Source: Mucilaginibacter gilvus
GTDB lineage: Bacteria; Bacteroidota; Bacteroidia; Sphingobacteriales; Sphingobacteriaceae
Length of the DNA stretch: 64,000 nt
Assembly: GCF_004054195.1 (NCBI RefSeq)
Contig: NZ_SBIW01000003.1
Coordinates: forward strand, 558,001 to 622,000
Reading direction: 5' to 3'
The notes below the pieces were generated by a model. It did no database searches and had not been told where the DNA came from. It was given only the letters and a program-made list of their open reading frames with translations. This document shows, in pieces, positions 42,704 through 52,005 of the stretch; within the stretch, counting starts at the first letter, position 1; every line of letters begins with the position of its first letter. Position numbers and translations under genes: made by a program.

Positions 42704-45169
42704 ATGCAAAACACGTATTCTGTAAACGAGGTTAAGGGGATCATCAATGCCGGGGGAGATATAGTGACCGATAAGCCCATCAGTGTTTTGCTCACCGATA
42801 GCCGCCGTATTACCAACCCCACGGCCTCGCTGTTTTTTGCATTGAGCGATAGGCGCAACGGGCACGAGTTTATTGCCGATGCCTATACAGCCGGCGTACG
42901 TAGCTTTGTGGTGAAGCAGCGACCGGAGGTGATAATGGCCGATGCCAATTTCCTGATAGTGGCCAATGTACTGACGGCGCTGCAGGCACTCGCCACGTAT
43001 CACCGGAATCAATTTAACCTGCAGGTGATAGGTATTACCGGCAGCAACGGCAAAACCATAGTTAAAGAATGGTTGTATCAATTATTCTGCCCAGAAAAAA
43101 ATATTGTACGCAACCCCAAAAGCTATAATTCCCAAATAGGGGTGCCGCTTTCGGTATGGCAAATAAACGCGGGGCATAACCTGGGCATATTTGAGGCCGG
43201 CATCTCCACCTCCGGCGAAATGGAAAAGCTGGCGGCTATGATAAACCCGTCTGTCGGCATCCTTACTCATATCGGCACTGCTCATGACGAGGGTTTTGAA
43301 TCGCCGGAGGCCAAACTGAAGGAAAAACTACAACTGTTCAAAAACTGTAAGCAGCTAATATACAACCACGAGGTGCTGTTGAATTATAAAGATGAGTTAA
43401 GCGATATTGAATGTTTTACCTGGAGTCGTAAACTAAATGCGGCCAACCTTTACGTTTTTAGCGAAACCGCGATATCCGATAAATATTACCTGCGGGCCAT
43501 CTATAAAGAAAAGGAAATTGAATGCCTCGTCCCTTTCAGAGATGAAGCATCAATAGAAAACGCTATAGTTTGCTGGGCAACCATGCTGGCCATGGGGTAC
43601 AGCCCTGCCGATGCCGATGACAGGATAGAACGCCTGAGCGCTGTAAGCATGCGCCTGGAGCTGAAGCACGGTGTAAACGATTGCTCTATTATAGACGACT
43701 CTTACAATTCCGATATCCAATCACTGGAGATCGCGCTGAACTTTTTGAGCCAGCAGAACCAGCATTATAAAAAAACAGTGATCCTTTCGGATATTTATCA
43801 ATCTGGCTTGCAGCAGGATGCTTTGTACAAGCAGGTGGCACAACTTATTAAGGACAAAAAAATAGAGCGCTTTATTGGCGTGGGGGTCGATCTGGACAAG
43901 CACAAGAAATATTTTAACCTACCCGAAACGCATTTTTACGCCGATACTGCTGCACTATTGCAGGATATTGGTAAACTGCACTTTCGCGAGGAAACCATCC
44001 TGATCAAAGGTTCGCGCAGTTTTGAGTTTGAGCGTATAAGCCGCGCGCTGGGGCAAAAGGCGCATGAAACGGTGCTGGAGATAAACCTGAACACACTGCT
44101 TAGTAATCTCAATTTTTATAAGGCTAAGCTAAACCCCGGCGTTAAGGTAATGGCCATGGTGAAGGCATTCTCGTATGGCAGCGGCACTTTTGAGGTAGCC
44201 AATATGCTGCAATATAATAAGGTGGATTACCTCGCGGTGGCCTATACCGACGAGGGTATAGCATTACGCGAGGGGGGCATCACCCTACCTATAGTGGTTT
44301 TAAACCCCGAGCCGCTGGCTTATGATAAGCTAACCACCTATAAGCTTGAGCCCGAGATCTACAGTTTTACCCTGTTGGATGAGTTTGTAAAATACGCGCA
44401 GGAAAACGAGATCAGCAATTACCCTATTCACATTAAGATAGATACGGGCATGCACCGCCTTGGTTTCGAGGAGTATGAAGTAGAGACCCTTTGCGATCTG
44501 TTGGAGATCAATAAATACGTTAGGGTGCGGTCGGTGTTCTCGCACCTTGTGGCCAGTGATAACGAACAGCACGACCTATTCACTCTGAAACAAATAGGCA
44601 TATTCGAAAAAGCTTACGCGCAGATAGAGGAAGCGGTGGGATATAGCGTGATAAAGCACATTAGCAATACATCCGGGATAACACGCTGGCCCACTGCACA
44701 GTACGATATGGTAAGGTTGGGCATTGGCCTGTACGGCGTGGACGCGGCGGTGCCTGCTGATGATGCGGGACTAAAACCCGTAGCAACGCTAAAAACCACC
44801 GTTTCGCAGGTGAAAAAAGTACTGGCGAACGATACCATAGGTTACAACCGCAACGGCAGTCTCAAAAATGATGGCATGATCGCTACAGTACGCATAGGCT
44901 ATGCCGATGGGTATTTACGCGCTTTTGGCAACGGCGTAGGCAGGATGCTGGTGAACGGAGTGCTGGTACCAACGGTTGGCAATGTATCTATGGATATGTG
45001 TATGCTGGATATTACCGAAGTACCCGGCGGGGTGGGGGAAGGCGACGAAGTGATTGTTTTTAACGAGCAACAACGGATAGAACAGCTTGCCGCACAGATA
45101 AGTACCATTCCGTATGAAATATTGACAAATATTTCGCAACGGGTGAAAAGGGTGTACTTTTACGAATAG
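42704..45169 (+). CDS. murF: Bifunctional MurF ligase / alanine racemase
   Basis: 821 aa. Residues 1-450 are MurF (UDP-N-acetylmuramoyl-tripeptide:D-Ala-D-Ala ligase) with the ATP loop GITGSNGKT at 110-118 and an IIDDSYNSD motif. From about 455 to the end is a PLP-dependent alanine racemase with the PLP lysine Lys487 in MVKAFSYGSG (usually KADAYGHG), GIGLYGVDA and TIGYNRNG. It therefore makes D-Ala and also adds D-Ala-D-Ala to the peptidoglycan precursor. This fusion is typical of Bacteroidota. It is followed 14 nt later by the DUF502 gene. Confidence 0.95.
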   Translation: MQNTYSVNEVKGIINAGGDIVTDKPISVLLTDSRRITNPTASLFFALSDRRNGHEFIADAYTAGVRSFVVKQRPEVIMADANFLIVANVLTALQALATYHRNQFNLQVIGITGSNGKTIVKEWLYQLFCPEKNIVRNPKSYNSQIGVPLSVWQINAGHNLGIFEAGISTSGEMEKLAAMINPSVGILTHIGTAHDEGFESPEAKLKEKLQLFKNCKQLIYNHEVLLNYKDELSDIECFTWSRKLNAANLYVFSETAISDKYYLRAIYKEKEIECLVPFRDEASIENAIVCWATMLAMGYSPADADDRIERLSAVSMRLELKHGVNDCSIIDDSYNSDIQSLEIALNFLSQQNQHYKKTVILSDIYQSGLQQDALYKQVAQLIKDKKIERFIGVGVDLDKHKKYFNLPETHFYADTAALLQDIGKLHFREETILIKGSRSFEFERISRALGQKAHETVLEINLNTLLSNLNFYKAKLNPGVKVMAMVKAFSYGSGTFEVANMLQYNKVDYLAVAYTDEGIALREGGITLPIVVLNPEPLAYDKLTTYKLEPEIYSFTLLDEFVKYAQENEISNYPIHIKIDTGMHRLGFEEYEVETLCDLLEINKYVRVRSVFSHLVASDNEQHDLFTLKQIGIFEKAYAQIEEAVGYSVIKHISNTSGITRWPTAQYDMVRLGIGLYGVDAAVPADDAGLKPVATLKTTVSQVKKVLANDTIGYNRNGSLKNDGMIATVRIGYADGYLRAFGNGVGRMLVNGVLVPTVGNVSMDMCMLDITEVPGGVGEGDEVIVFNEQQRIEQLAAQISTIPYEILTNISQRVKRVYFYE

Positions 45170-45171
45170 CG

Positions 45172-45179
45172 TATATTTG
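45172..45179 (+). promoter_or_regulatory. -7 box directly before the DUF502 start
   Basis: TATATTTG fits TAnnTTTG and ends 4 nt before the ATG at 45184. Transcription would begin at or just after the start codon (leaderless). The gene may also be read from murF. Confidence 0.4.
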
Positions 45180-45183
45180 CCGC

Positions 45184-45777
45184 ATGAAAAGGTTATTGGG
45201 TGCCCTGTTAAATTACTTTATTAAAGGACTGCTTATTGTGGTGCCGCTTGGCGCTGCATTCTTTTTGATATTTTGGGCGGTATCTACGTTGGATAATGCG
45301 CTTAACCTGAGTGCCCACCTCTGGGTAGACAAAAACGGTAAGCCTATTTACATACCGGGGTTGGGTATTGTTAACGTATTTGTTATCATTTTGGTAGCGG
45401 GCATACTGGTTACCAATGTTATAACTGACCCTATTAAGGGCTGGTTCAGGCGCTGGTTAAACCGTTTGCCCATATTTAAATTCCTGTACTCATCTATAAA
45501 AGATCTTACCGAAGCCTTTGTTGGCGACGAGAAAAAATTTAACGAACCTGTTGTGGTAGAAGTGAATGAATTTGGATTGAAGAAAATCGGCTTTATGGTA
45601 CAAAAGGATATGTCATCAATAGGCCTGCCAGGAGAAGTAGCCGTGTATTTTCCATGGTCGTACTCGTTTGCGGGGCAAGTGATCATCATCTCCGCAGACA
45701 AAGTTAAACCTATCGATAAGAGCGCTGCGGAGATTATGAAATTTGTAATATCCGGCGGCGTTAGCGGGCTGGAGTAG
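45184..45777 (+). CDS. DUF502 family membrane protein
   Basis: 197 aa. Two membrane segments (about residues 12-35, LIVVPLGAAFFLIFWAV, and 60-80, IVNVFVIILVAGILVTNVI) followed by a cytoplasmic domain with IFKFLYSSIKDLTEAFVGD and FMVQKDMSSIGLPGEVAVYF, characteristic of DUF502. The function is not established. Its end overlaps the convergent MFS gene by 17 nt. Confidence 0.85.
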   Translation: MKRLLGALLNYFIKGLLIVVPLGAAFFLIFWAVSTLDNALNLSAHLWVDKNGKPIYIPGLGIVNVFVIILVAGILVTNVITDPIKGWFRRWLNRLPIFKFLYSSIKDLTEAFVGDEKKFNEPVVVEVNEFGLKKIGFMVQKDMSSIGLPGEVAVYFPWSYSFAGQVIIISADKVKPIDKSAAEIMKFVISGGVSGLE

Positions 45778-47023
45778 CAGATGGTTGGGTTAATAGTTTT
45801 GGGTCTTTCTTTTTAAAACTCCTGATGGTTAGTATTATACTCACGGCCATCAATATAGCTCCTAATAAGAACGGCGCGCCCGGGAAATATATTTTCGATT
45901 CGTTTGTGGTGAAGTGGTGGAAGATGGTCGTCATCATCAGCGGGCCTATAACCGTGGTTACACTCACCAAACTGGCCAAAGCACCCTGCAATTCACCCTG
46001 TTCCTTGGCCGAAACATGTTCGGATATAAAACCTTGTAATGCGGTACCGCCAATTCCACCAAGGCAATAGGGAACCATAAAGGCATACATCAGCCAGGGG
46101 GTATTGTTAAATGCTATCAATATCAGGCCGATACCATAAAATGCGATACCCGCCATAATGTTTTTCCGCAACCCAAATTTGGGGATAGTCCAACGCACAA
46201 AACCGCCTTGTATGGCCACGATAAGTAACCCTAAAAATATACCAAGCGCGCTGATGCTTGATCCCGACCATTTGAATTTTTCGATAACATAAAACGGCAA
46301 ACAGCTTTCTACAGCTTTCTGGCCAATATATACGATGGTATATGCGGTAATCAATGTACTCACCGCCAACGAATGGTGGCGTAAACCAATCAAAGAGCCA
46401 ATTGGGTTTGAACGTTTCCATTCAAAACGACGCCTGTTCTTTGGCGTTAACGATTCGGGTAGGATAAAGAACCCATAGATGGCGTTTAACAAGGCAAAGC
46501 CTGCGGCGCATAAAAATGGCAGTTTAATATCGATATCACCCAAAAAGCCGCCCATGCCAATACCCAAAATAAAGCCAAGGCCGGTTGCCGCACCGATAAG
46601 GCCAAAGTTGGCGGCCCGTTTTTCGCCGCTGCTTACATCAGATATATAAGCGGTTGCGGTTGTGGTACTGGCTCCGGCTATGCCGGCTATAAACCTGCCG
46701 ACAAACAGCCAGAAGATAGTTGGCGCGAAGGCCATAAAAAGATAATCGACACCAAAGCCTAAAAGAGAGAACAGCAACACAGGCCGTCGGCCATACCTGT
46801 CGCTAAGATTACCCAATATGGGGGCGCAAATAAATTGCATCATGGCGTAGGTAAAGGTGAGGTAGCCGCTGTACTGGCTTGCCATACTTACATCTACATG
46901 CGCAAGTTTTTCTAATAACTTTGGTAAAATAGGGATGATGATACCCAAGCCCAGCGTATCAATAAAAACTGTAACAAAAATAAATCCTAATGCTGCTTTG
47001 CCTTGGTGTGTCTTTTTCTCCAT
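45761..47023 (-). CDS. MFS transporter, TCR/Tet-like (first of two paralogues)
   Basis: 420 aa with 12 hydrophobic segments. Motif [22 protein letters not shown], is near residue 70, and the early helix has TLGLGIIIPILPKLL, typical of the drug:H+ antiporter-1 TCR/Tet group. It lies 42 nt after the closely related transporter at 47066, so the two form a tandem pair. Substrate unknown; resemblance to Tet pumps does not by itself imply tetracycline resistance. Confidence 0.9.
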   Translation of the reverse strand: MEKKTHQGKAALGFIFVTVFIDTLGLGIIIPILPKLLEKLAHVDVSMASQYSGYLTFTYAMMQFICAPILGNLSDRYGRRPVLLFSLLGFGVDYLFMAFAPTIFWLFVGRFIAGIAGASTTTATAYISDVSSGEKRAANFGLIGAATGLGFILGIGMGGFLGDIDIKLPFLCAAGFALLNAIYGFFILPESLTPKNRRRFEWKRSNPIGSLIGLRHHSLAVSTLITAYTIVYIGQKAVESCLPFYVIEKFKWSGSSISALGIFLGLLIVAIQGGFVRWTIPKFGLRKNIMAGIAFYGIGLILIAFNNTPWLMYAFMVPYCLGGIGGTALQGFISEHVSAKEQGELQGALASLVSVTTVIGPLMMTTIFHHFTTNESKIYFPGAPFLLGAILMAVSIILTIRSFKKKDPKLLTQPSATPAR

Positions 47024-47065
47024 AAATATCAGGCGAAAGTAGTATACATGCTGTTATAAGTATTT

Positions 47066-48301
47066 TTAGAGGGGATTGTTTACTTCTTTTTTAAAACTTC
47101 TTACAGCCAATACCGCGCTTAGCAGCATTAAACCAGACGCGATAAAATATGGCGCACCCGGCAAGTAAACGGGGGCACCCGGTTTGGTGAAATAGTAGAA
47201 AATGTAGGTCATGAACCAGGGTCCGAATATGGAACTGAGGCTCATGATACTGGTTAGGCCGCCTTGTAACTCTCCTTGCTCGTTCTTGGGTACTTCGCTG
47301 CTCATTACCCCCTGAAGGGCCGGGCCGGCTATGCCACCCATAGCGTAGGGAACCATAAAGGCAAACATCATCCAGCTTTGATTAGCCAGGCCAAACAGCA
47401 GCATCCCAATGGCATATAATAACAGGCCCACCCAAATGCTCCGGTTTTGGCCAAGTTTGGGTATGATTACCCTGATGAGTCCGCCCTGTACAATGGCGAT
47501 GGATAAACCAATGAAAGCAAGCGAGTAACCAACGATGTCTATAGTCCATTTGAATTTTTCGATGGTGTAGTAAGTCCAAACGCTTTGCACGGCGTGGGCG
47601 GCAAAGTATATTACAAATAAACATACCGCCAGGTTTATTACAGCGGGGTATTTGCGTAGCTGTTTTAAAGAACCAAGGGGATTGGCTCGTTTAATATCAA
47701 ACTCGCGCCGGTGTTCTTTGTCCAGCGATTCGGGTAGTATAAAAAAACCGTAAACGGCATTTAACAGGGCTAAGGCGGCCGCGGCATAGAAGGGGTAATG
47801 AGTATCCATTTTACCCAAAACACCGCCAATAAACGGGCCGATGATAAAGCCAAGGCCAAAAGCAACGCCTATCATCCCAAAGTTTTGCGCGCGTTTTTCG
47901 GGCGTGCTTACATCAGCTATATAGGCGGATGCCGTGGTGAAACTTGCCCCGGTGATACCCGCTATAACGCGGCCCAGGAACAGCCAGCCAATGGTTGGCG
48001 CAAATGCCAGGAAAAGGTAATCAATACCGAAGCCTAAAAGGGAGAATAGAAGCACTGGTCGCCTACCGTATTTGTCGCTCAAATTACCAATTAAAGGCGA
48101 GCATAAAAATTGCATAACAGCATAAGCCACAAGCAATAAGCCAGAGATGCGTGAAGCTTCGCTGATGTTGCCGTGGATAAGTTTTTCTATTAGTTTTGGG
48201 AAAACGGGGATAATAATAGCAAGGCCGATAACATCAATAAGGAGCGTTATAAATATAAAGCTTAATGCAGCTTGTTTTTTTGGTTGGGCAAGGGTGTCCA
48301 T
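47066..48301 (-). CDS. MFS transporter, TCR/Tet-like (second of two paralogues)
   Basis: 411 aa, 12 hydrophobic segments, motif [22 protein letters not shown], and [18 protein letters not shown] in the first helix. It shares most of its layout and many stretches with the transporter at 45761 (for example [14 protein letters not shown] and [13 protein letters not shown]). A tandem duplication is the simplest origin. It is the first gene of the pair. The terminator at 48348 lies upstream and belongs to the LOG gene. Confidence 0.9.
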   Translation of the reverse strand: MDTLAQPKKQAALSFIFITLLIDVIGLAIIIPVFPKLIEKLIHGNISEASRISGLLLVAYAVMQFLCSPLIGNLSDKYGRRPVLLFSLLGFGIDYLFLAFAPTIGWLFLGRVIAGITGASFTTASAYIADVSTPEKRAQNFGMIGVAFGLGFIIGPFIGGVLGKMDTHYPFYAAAALALLNAVYGFFILPESLDKEHRREFDIKRANPLGSLKQLRKYPAVINLAVCLFVIYFAAHAVQSVWTYYTIEKFKWTIDIVGYSLAFIGLSIAIVQGGLIRVIIPKLGQNRSIWVGLLLYAIGMLLFGLANQSWMMFAFMVPYAMGGIAGPALQGVMSSEVPKNEQGELQGGLTSIMSLSSIFGPWFMTYIFYYFTKPGAPVYLPGAPYFIASGLMLLSAVLAVRSFKKEVNNPL

Positions 48302-48347
48302 AACCTGTAAATAAACAATAAATTTTTGAATATGGTTGAGGAATCAT

Positions 48348-48381
48348 AAAAAAAGCGATACGGAGTGAACCGTATCGCTTT
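48348..48381 (-). terminator. Terminator after the LOG-family gene
   Basis: 12-bp perfect stem AAAGCGATACGG/CCGTATCGCTTT with a 6-nt loop. On the minus strand a T run follows. It separates the LOG gene from the MFS pair. Confidence 0.9.
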
Positions 48382-48398
48382 CAATTCTGTTAAACCGC

Positions 48399-49106
48399 TT
48401 AAAAGTTTGGTTTCAATACGTATTTATCGTAGAAACGGAAGATGTGCTCTGCGGCTTCTTCGGCGGTATCTACTACGCGGTACAGGTTCAGGTCGTCCTT
48501 GCTGATGTTGTGTTCTTCGTCTAACATGCGTTCTTCCACCCATTTAAACAGGCCGCCCCAGTAATCCAATCCCACAAAAACAATGGGGAAACGGGCGATC
48601 TTGCCGGTTTGAATGAGGGTTATTGCTTCAAAGGACTCGTCCATAGTGCCAAAACCACCCGGCAGGATAATGAAACCCTGCGAGTATTTCATAAACATCA
48701 CCTTCCGGATAAAGAAGTAATCAAACTCCAGGATCTTATCCCTATCAATATACTTATTGTGAAATTGCTCAAAAGGCAACTCTATATTCAACCCTACCGA
48801 TTTACCGCCGGCTTCGTAAGCGCCTTTATTGGCTGCTTCCATAATACCGGGGCCACCGCCGGAGATCACACCGTAACCACGCTCGGTTAGTAAGCGGGCG
48901 CAATCTTCTGCCAGTTTGTAAAACTTGTTCTCGTTTTTGGTACGTGCGGAACCGAAGATGGATACGCAGGGGCCAATTTTAGCCAGTTTCTCAAAGCCGT
49001 CTACAAACTCGGCCATTATTTTAAATATCTGCCAGGAATCGGTAACCTTTATTTCCTGCCAGTTCTTATTCTCAAACGCTTGTCTTATTTTATCCTCACT
49101 TGTCAT
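48399..49106 (-). CDS. LOG-family protein (TIGR00730, cytokinin phosphoribohydrolase-like)
   Basis: 235 aa. The Rossmann-like fold shows SIFGSARTKNENKFY, then SGGGPGIMEAANKGA and the active-site motif PGGFGTMDE. LOG proteins remove ribose-5-phosphate from nucleoside monophosphates; some make free cytokinins, others act as AMP/nucleotide 5'-monophosphate hydrolases. The length suggests the long type common in Bacteroidota. It is a single-gene transcript with its own terminator. Confidence 0.9.
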   Translation of the reverse strand: MTSEDKIRQAFENKNWQEIKVTDSWQIFKIMAEFVDGFEKLAKIGPCVSIFGSARTKNENKFYKLAEDCARLLTERGYGVISGGGPGIMEAANKGAYEAGGKSVGLNIELPFEQFHNKYIDRDKILEFDYFFIRKVMFMKYSQGFIILPGGFGTMDESFEAITLIQTGKIARFPIVFVGLDYWGGLFKWVEERMLDEEHNISKDDLNLYRVVDTAEEAAEHIFRFYDKYVLKPNF

Positions 49107-49219
49107 AACTATATTTTAATACGAATAGAAACATCTGCTGCTCCCAAAATTTTTGAAAGTTCGAAAGTTAGCAAATGGTTTTGATAGTACAATAATTGAT
49201 GCTTTAAGTTTTGTTAGCC

Positions 49220-50719
49220 TCAAGCTTTTGCTGCACTGATTTGTGCGCTTGCCGCTTTCCGGCTTGACGTTAGCCATAATCCCAAAAAGGTAATTAACCC
49301 GTTAACGATGATGAGTTCGTTATCAAAAACGTAACCGCCCAAGAGGTTCTTGCTCTCGGTACTTAAAAAGAAGCATATCGCCGGAGAGATCAAACATATA
49401 AACGGCACCAGTTTGTCTTTCACTTGCCTATTGCTTACAAACAAGCCAAAAGAGTATAACCCTAAAAGCGGCCCGTAAGTATAGGAAGCTACTTTAAATA
49501 TCGCTCCAACCACCGCATCGTTATTAATGGCGTTGAAAACGATGATGGTTAAAAACATCAGGCCCGAAAAAGCGATGTGTACATAGTGGCGGATGTTTAC
49601 GTTCTTTTTGCTGTTTACGTCAGCTTTTTTATTGAAGCCTAAAAAGTCTACGCAGAAAGAAGTGGTGAGGGCGGTTAGTGCCGAATCTGTAGTGGCAAAG
49701 GTGGCCGCTGTTAAGCCCAGCATGAATACCATAGCCGGTACAACGCCCAAATATTTTAGGGCGATGGTAGGGTAGAGGTAATCAGTTTTTTCTACGCTGA
49801 TGCCGTATTTATTGGCGTAGATGTACAACAAAGCGCCCACGCTGAGGAAAAAGATGTTAATCACCACGAAGACCCCGGTGAAGCTGAACATGTTCTTTTG
49901 CGCTTCCTTGATGTTTTTCAGACTGAGGTTTTTCTGCATCAGGTCCTGGTCTAAACCCGTCATACCGATGGTGATGAACATACCACCCCAAAACTCTTTG
50001 GCGAAGTGGAATTTACTGGTAAGGAAATCGCTAAAAAAGAATATTTTAGAATAGCTGCTGTTCTTAATGGCTTCGATTGCCTCAAAAAGATTATAATTAA
50101 GGCTTCGGCAAATAAAAAATATAGACAAGAAAACTGATGATACCAGGAAGAACGTCTGCAAACTATCGGTAATAATGATAGTTTTTAAGCCCCCTTTAAA
50201 AGTGTAACTCCATATCAGCAGTAAGCATATTAACACCGTTACGGCAAAAGGCACCCCATAACTATCGAAAATGAATTTTTGCAGTACGATAACCACTAGA
50301 TACAGCCGGAACGACGACCCGATAGTACGGCTAATGAGGAAAATACCCGCCGCGGTTTTATAACTCCAGGTGCCGAGCGCTTGTTCTATATAGCTGTATA
50401 TGGAAGTCAGTTTTAAACGATAGTACAGCGGCAGCAGCACTGTAGCGATAATAATAAAGCCCGCCGCGTTGCCCAGCACAAACTGAAAGTAAGCGAACTG
50501 GTCGCCGCTTGGGGCGCCTACTTTGCCGGGCACCGAAATAAAAGTAACCCCGCTCAGCGCGGTGCCTATCATGCCGAAGGCCACCAAATACCATTTGGAG
50601 TTGCGGTTGGCCACAAAAAAAGTATCGTTATTGGCAGAATTTTTTGAGGTTAGGTGCGATATCACCAGCAATACCAAAAAGTAACCTACTATAAATGTGA
50701 GCAATATTCCGGGGGCCAT
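49220..50719 (-). CDS. Sodium:solute symporter (SSS family)
   Basis: 499 aa with about 13 hydrophobic segments. The SSS pattern is seen in GMIGTALSGVTFISVPGKVG near residue 55 and in the helix LISRTIGSSFRLYLVVIVLQ. The late region has GLTAATFATTDSALTALTTS, where the Ser/Thr cluster normally binds Na+. Substrate unknown (sugars, amino acids, sialic acid and others are used in the family). It is divergent from trpA across a spacer holding three GGAACACC motifs. Confidence 0.9.
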   Translation of the reverse strand: MAPGILLTFIVGYFLVLLVISHLTSKNSANNDTFFVANRNSKWYLVAFGMIGTALSGVTFISVPGKVGAPSGDQFAYFQFVLGNAAGFIIIATVLLPLYYRLKLTSIYSYIEQALGTWSYKTAAGIFLISRTIGSSFRLYLVVIVLQKFIFDSYGVPFAVTVLICLLLIWSYTFKGGLKTIIITDSLQTFFLVSSVFLSIFFICRSLNYNLFEAIEAIKNSSYSKIFFFSDFLTSKFHFAKEFWGGMFITIGMTGLDQDLMQKNLSLKNIKEAQKNMFSFTGVFVVINIFFLSVGALLYIYANKYGISVEKTDYLYPTIALKYLGVVPAMVFMLGLTAATFATTDSALTALTTSFCVDFLGFNKKADVNSKKNVNIRHYVHIAFSGLMFLTIIVFNAINNDAVVGAIFKVASYTYGPLLGLYSFGLFVSNRQVKDKLVPFICLISPAICFFLSTESKNLLGGYVFDNELIIVNGLITFLGLWLTSSRKAASAQISAAKA

Positions 50720-50787
50720 GGCTTTGTCTGTTTTTTCGAATGTATGAGTTTAAGGCATATCAAGCAAATATTGAATGGTTGCCTGTA

Positions 50788-50978
50788 GGTGTTCCACTTT
50801 TTTATGTGGAAAACTTATTTTTAAAACAATATTGATTATCAGTATTTTACAGTTTTTGGTGAAACACTTTGGAACACCCCTTTTATTGAGATAATGTCCA
50901 TAATTGTCTGATAGTTAAGTAACTATGTTTATTTGCAAAGCCAGCTAAAACACACCATTAATACCAAAGTGGAACACC
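50788..50978. promoter_or_regulatory. Three GGAACACC motifs between divergent SSS and trpA genes
   Basis: GGTGTTCCACTTT (50788-50800) and AAAGTGGAACACC (50966-50978) are a perfect 13-bp inverted repeat 165 nt apart. A third GGAACACC lies at 50871-50878, exactly 100 nt before the one at 50971-50978. The arrangement suggests binding sites for one regulator of both genes, possibly by looping. Otherwise the 338-bp spacer shows no gene. Confidence 0.5.
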
Positions 50979-51025
50979 TTTCTAAAAGTTTTTTAATAAA
51001 CACGCGGAAAGAAATTATTTAACGA

Positions 51026-51033
51026 TATTTTTG
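51026..51033 (+). promoter_or_regulatory. -7 box of trpA
   Basis: TATTTTTG matches TAnnTTTG. The implied start of transcription near 51040 lies between the ATA-rich upstream codons and the ATG at 51058, which supports 51058 as the translation start. Confidence 0.55.
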
Positions 51034-51057
51034 CTCTATATAATAAGGGCATATATA

Positions 51058-51849
51058 ATGGCTGATACAACTACACCGATGAACAGGTTGAACAAACTTT
51101 TCGATACGAAAAAGGAAAACTTACTGTCTATTTATTTTACAGCCGGTTATCCGGAGCTGAACACCACAGTTGATATTGCCGAATCCCTGGAAAAAGCAGG
51201 TGCCGATTTTCTGGAAATTGGTTTCCCGTACAGCGATCCTGTTGCGGATGGGCCAACCATTCAGCATAGTTCTGAAAACGCGTTGCTCAATGGCATGACC
51301 TTAACCGTATTGTTTGAACAATTGAAAGATCTGCGGCAGCGTGTCAATATCCCCATTTTACTGATGGGTTACGTAAATCCCATTGTACAGTACGGTGTAG
51401 AACGTTTCTGCAAGGATGCGGCTGCTGTTGGTGTAGATGGTATCATTGTGCCCGATCTGCCTATGTATGAGTACGAAATGCTGTACAGCAACCATTTTGA
51501 AGACAATAACCTCAGCAATATATTCCTGGTAACCCCGCAAACCTCAGAAGAGCGGATCCGTAAGATTGATGAACTAAGCAACAGCTTTATTTACCTGCTC
51601 TCCTCCTCATCCATTACCGGTGGAAATTTGCAACTTACAGATAGCATAGAAGAATACTACAACCGAGTAAAAGCCATGAATTTAACTAATCCGGCTATCA
51701 TCGGTTTCGGTATTTCAGATCATGCTTCGTTTAGCAAGGCTTGCCAATACGCCAATGGTGCTATTGTGGGTAGTGCCTTTGTGAAACTGTTGGGTACCGA
51801 GAATTATATGGAGAAGATCCCGGGATTTATTGCAGGGATAAAGGGGTAA
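51058..51849 (+). CDS. trpA: Tryptophan synthase alpha subunit
   Basis: 263 aa from the ATG at 51058. TIM barrel with the catalytic Glu in FLEIGFPYSDPVADGPTIQ and its Asp partner, GIIVPDLPMYE, and the phosphate loop GFGISDHASF with GAIVGSAFVKL. It converts indole-3-glycerol phosphate to indole for the beta subunit. No trpB or other trp gene is next to it: upstream is a divergent symporter, downstream a repeat and a convergent gene. The rest of the pathway must be elsewhere, or this copy is detached from the operon. Confidence 0.95.
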   Translation: MADTTTPMNRLNKLFDTKKENLLSIYFTAGYPELNTTVDIAESLEKAGADFLEIGFPYSDPVADGPTIQHSSENALLNGMTLTVLFEQLKDLRQRVNIPILLMGYVNPIVQYGVERFCKDAAAVGVDGIIVPDLPMYEYEMLYSNHFEDNNLSNIFLVTPQTSEERIRKIDELSNSFIYLLSSSSITGGNLQLTDSIEEYYNRVKAMNLTNPAIIGFGISDHASFSKACQYANGAIVGSAFVKLLGTENYMEKIPGFIAGIKG

Positions 51850-51889
51850 GATTTTCGCGTTTATATAGTGGTACGCTCTGCCTCGTAGC

Positions 51890-51987
51890 CGTCATGTTGA
51901 ACTTGTTTCAACACCCCATCATTATAGTAGCCGCTGTGCATGATCTTGAGCCTGTACCGTGGGGTGCCGAAATAAACCGGCATGACG
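51890..51987. repeat. Hairpin-forming interspersed repeat
   Basis: Ends CGTCATG and CATGACG are inverted. Next to the ends, the arms carry related blocks (TTGAACTTGTTTCAACACCCC on the left; the right arm, read on the other strand, has CCGGTTTATTTCGGCACCCC). The 98-bp unit lies between the convergent trpA and Sua5-like genes, a typical place for repetitive extragenic elements in this phylum. Confidence 0.6.
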
Positions 51988-52005
51988 TGAAGTTTTAAGT
52001 TATCG

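Noticed and set aside
45761..48301. Tandem MFS transporters as tetracycline resistance genes.
   Set aside because: Motifs fit the wide TCR/Tet-like group, but no TetR regulator is present and such chromosomal copies are common in this phylum without a resistance role.
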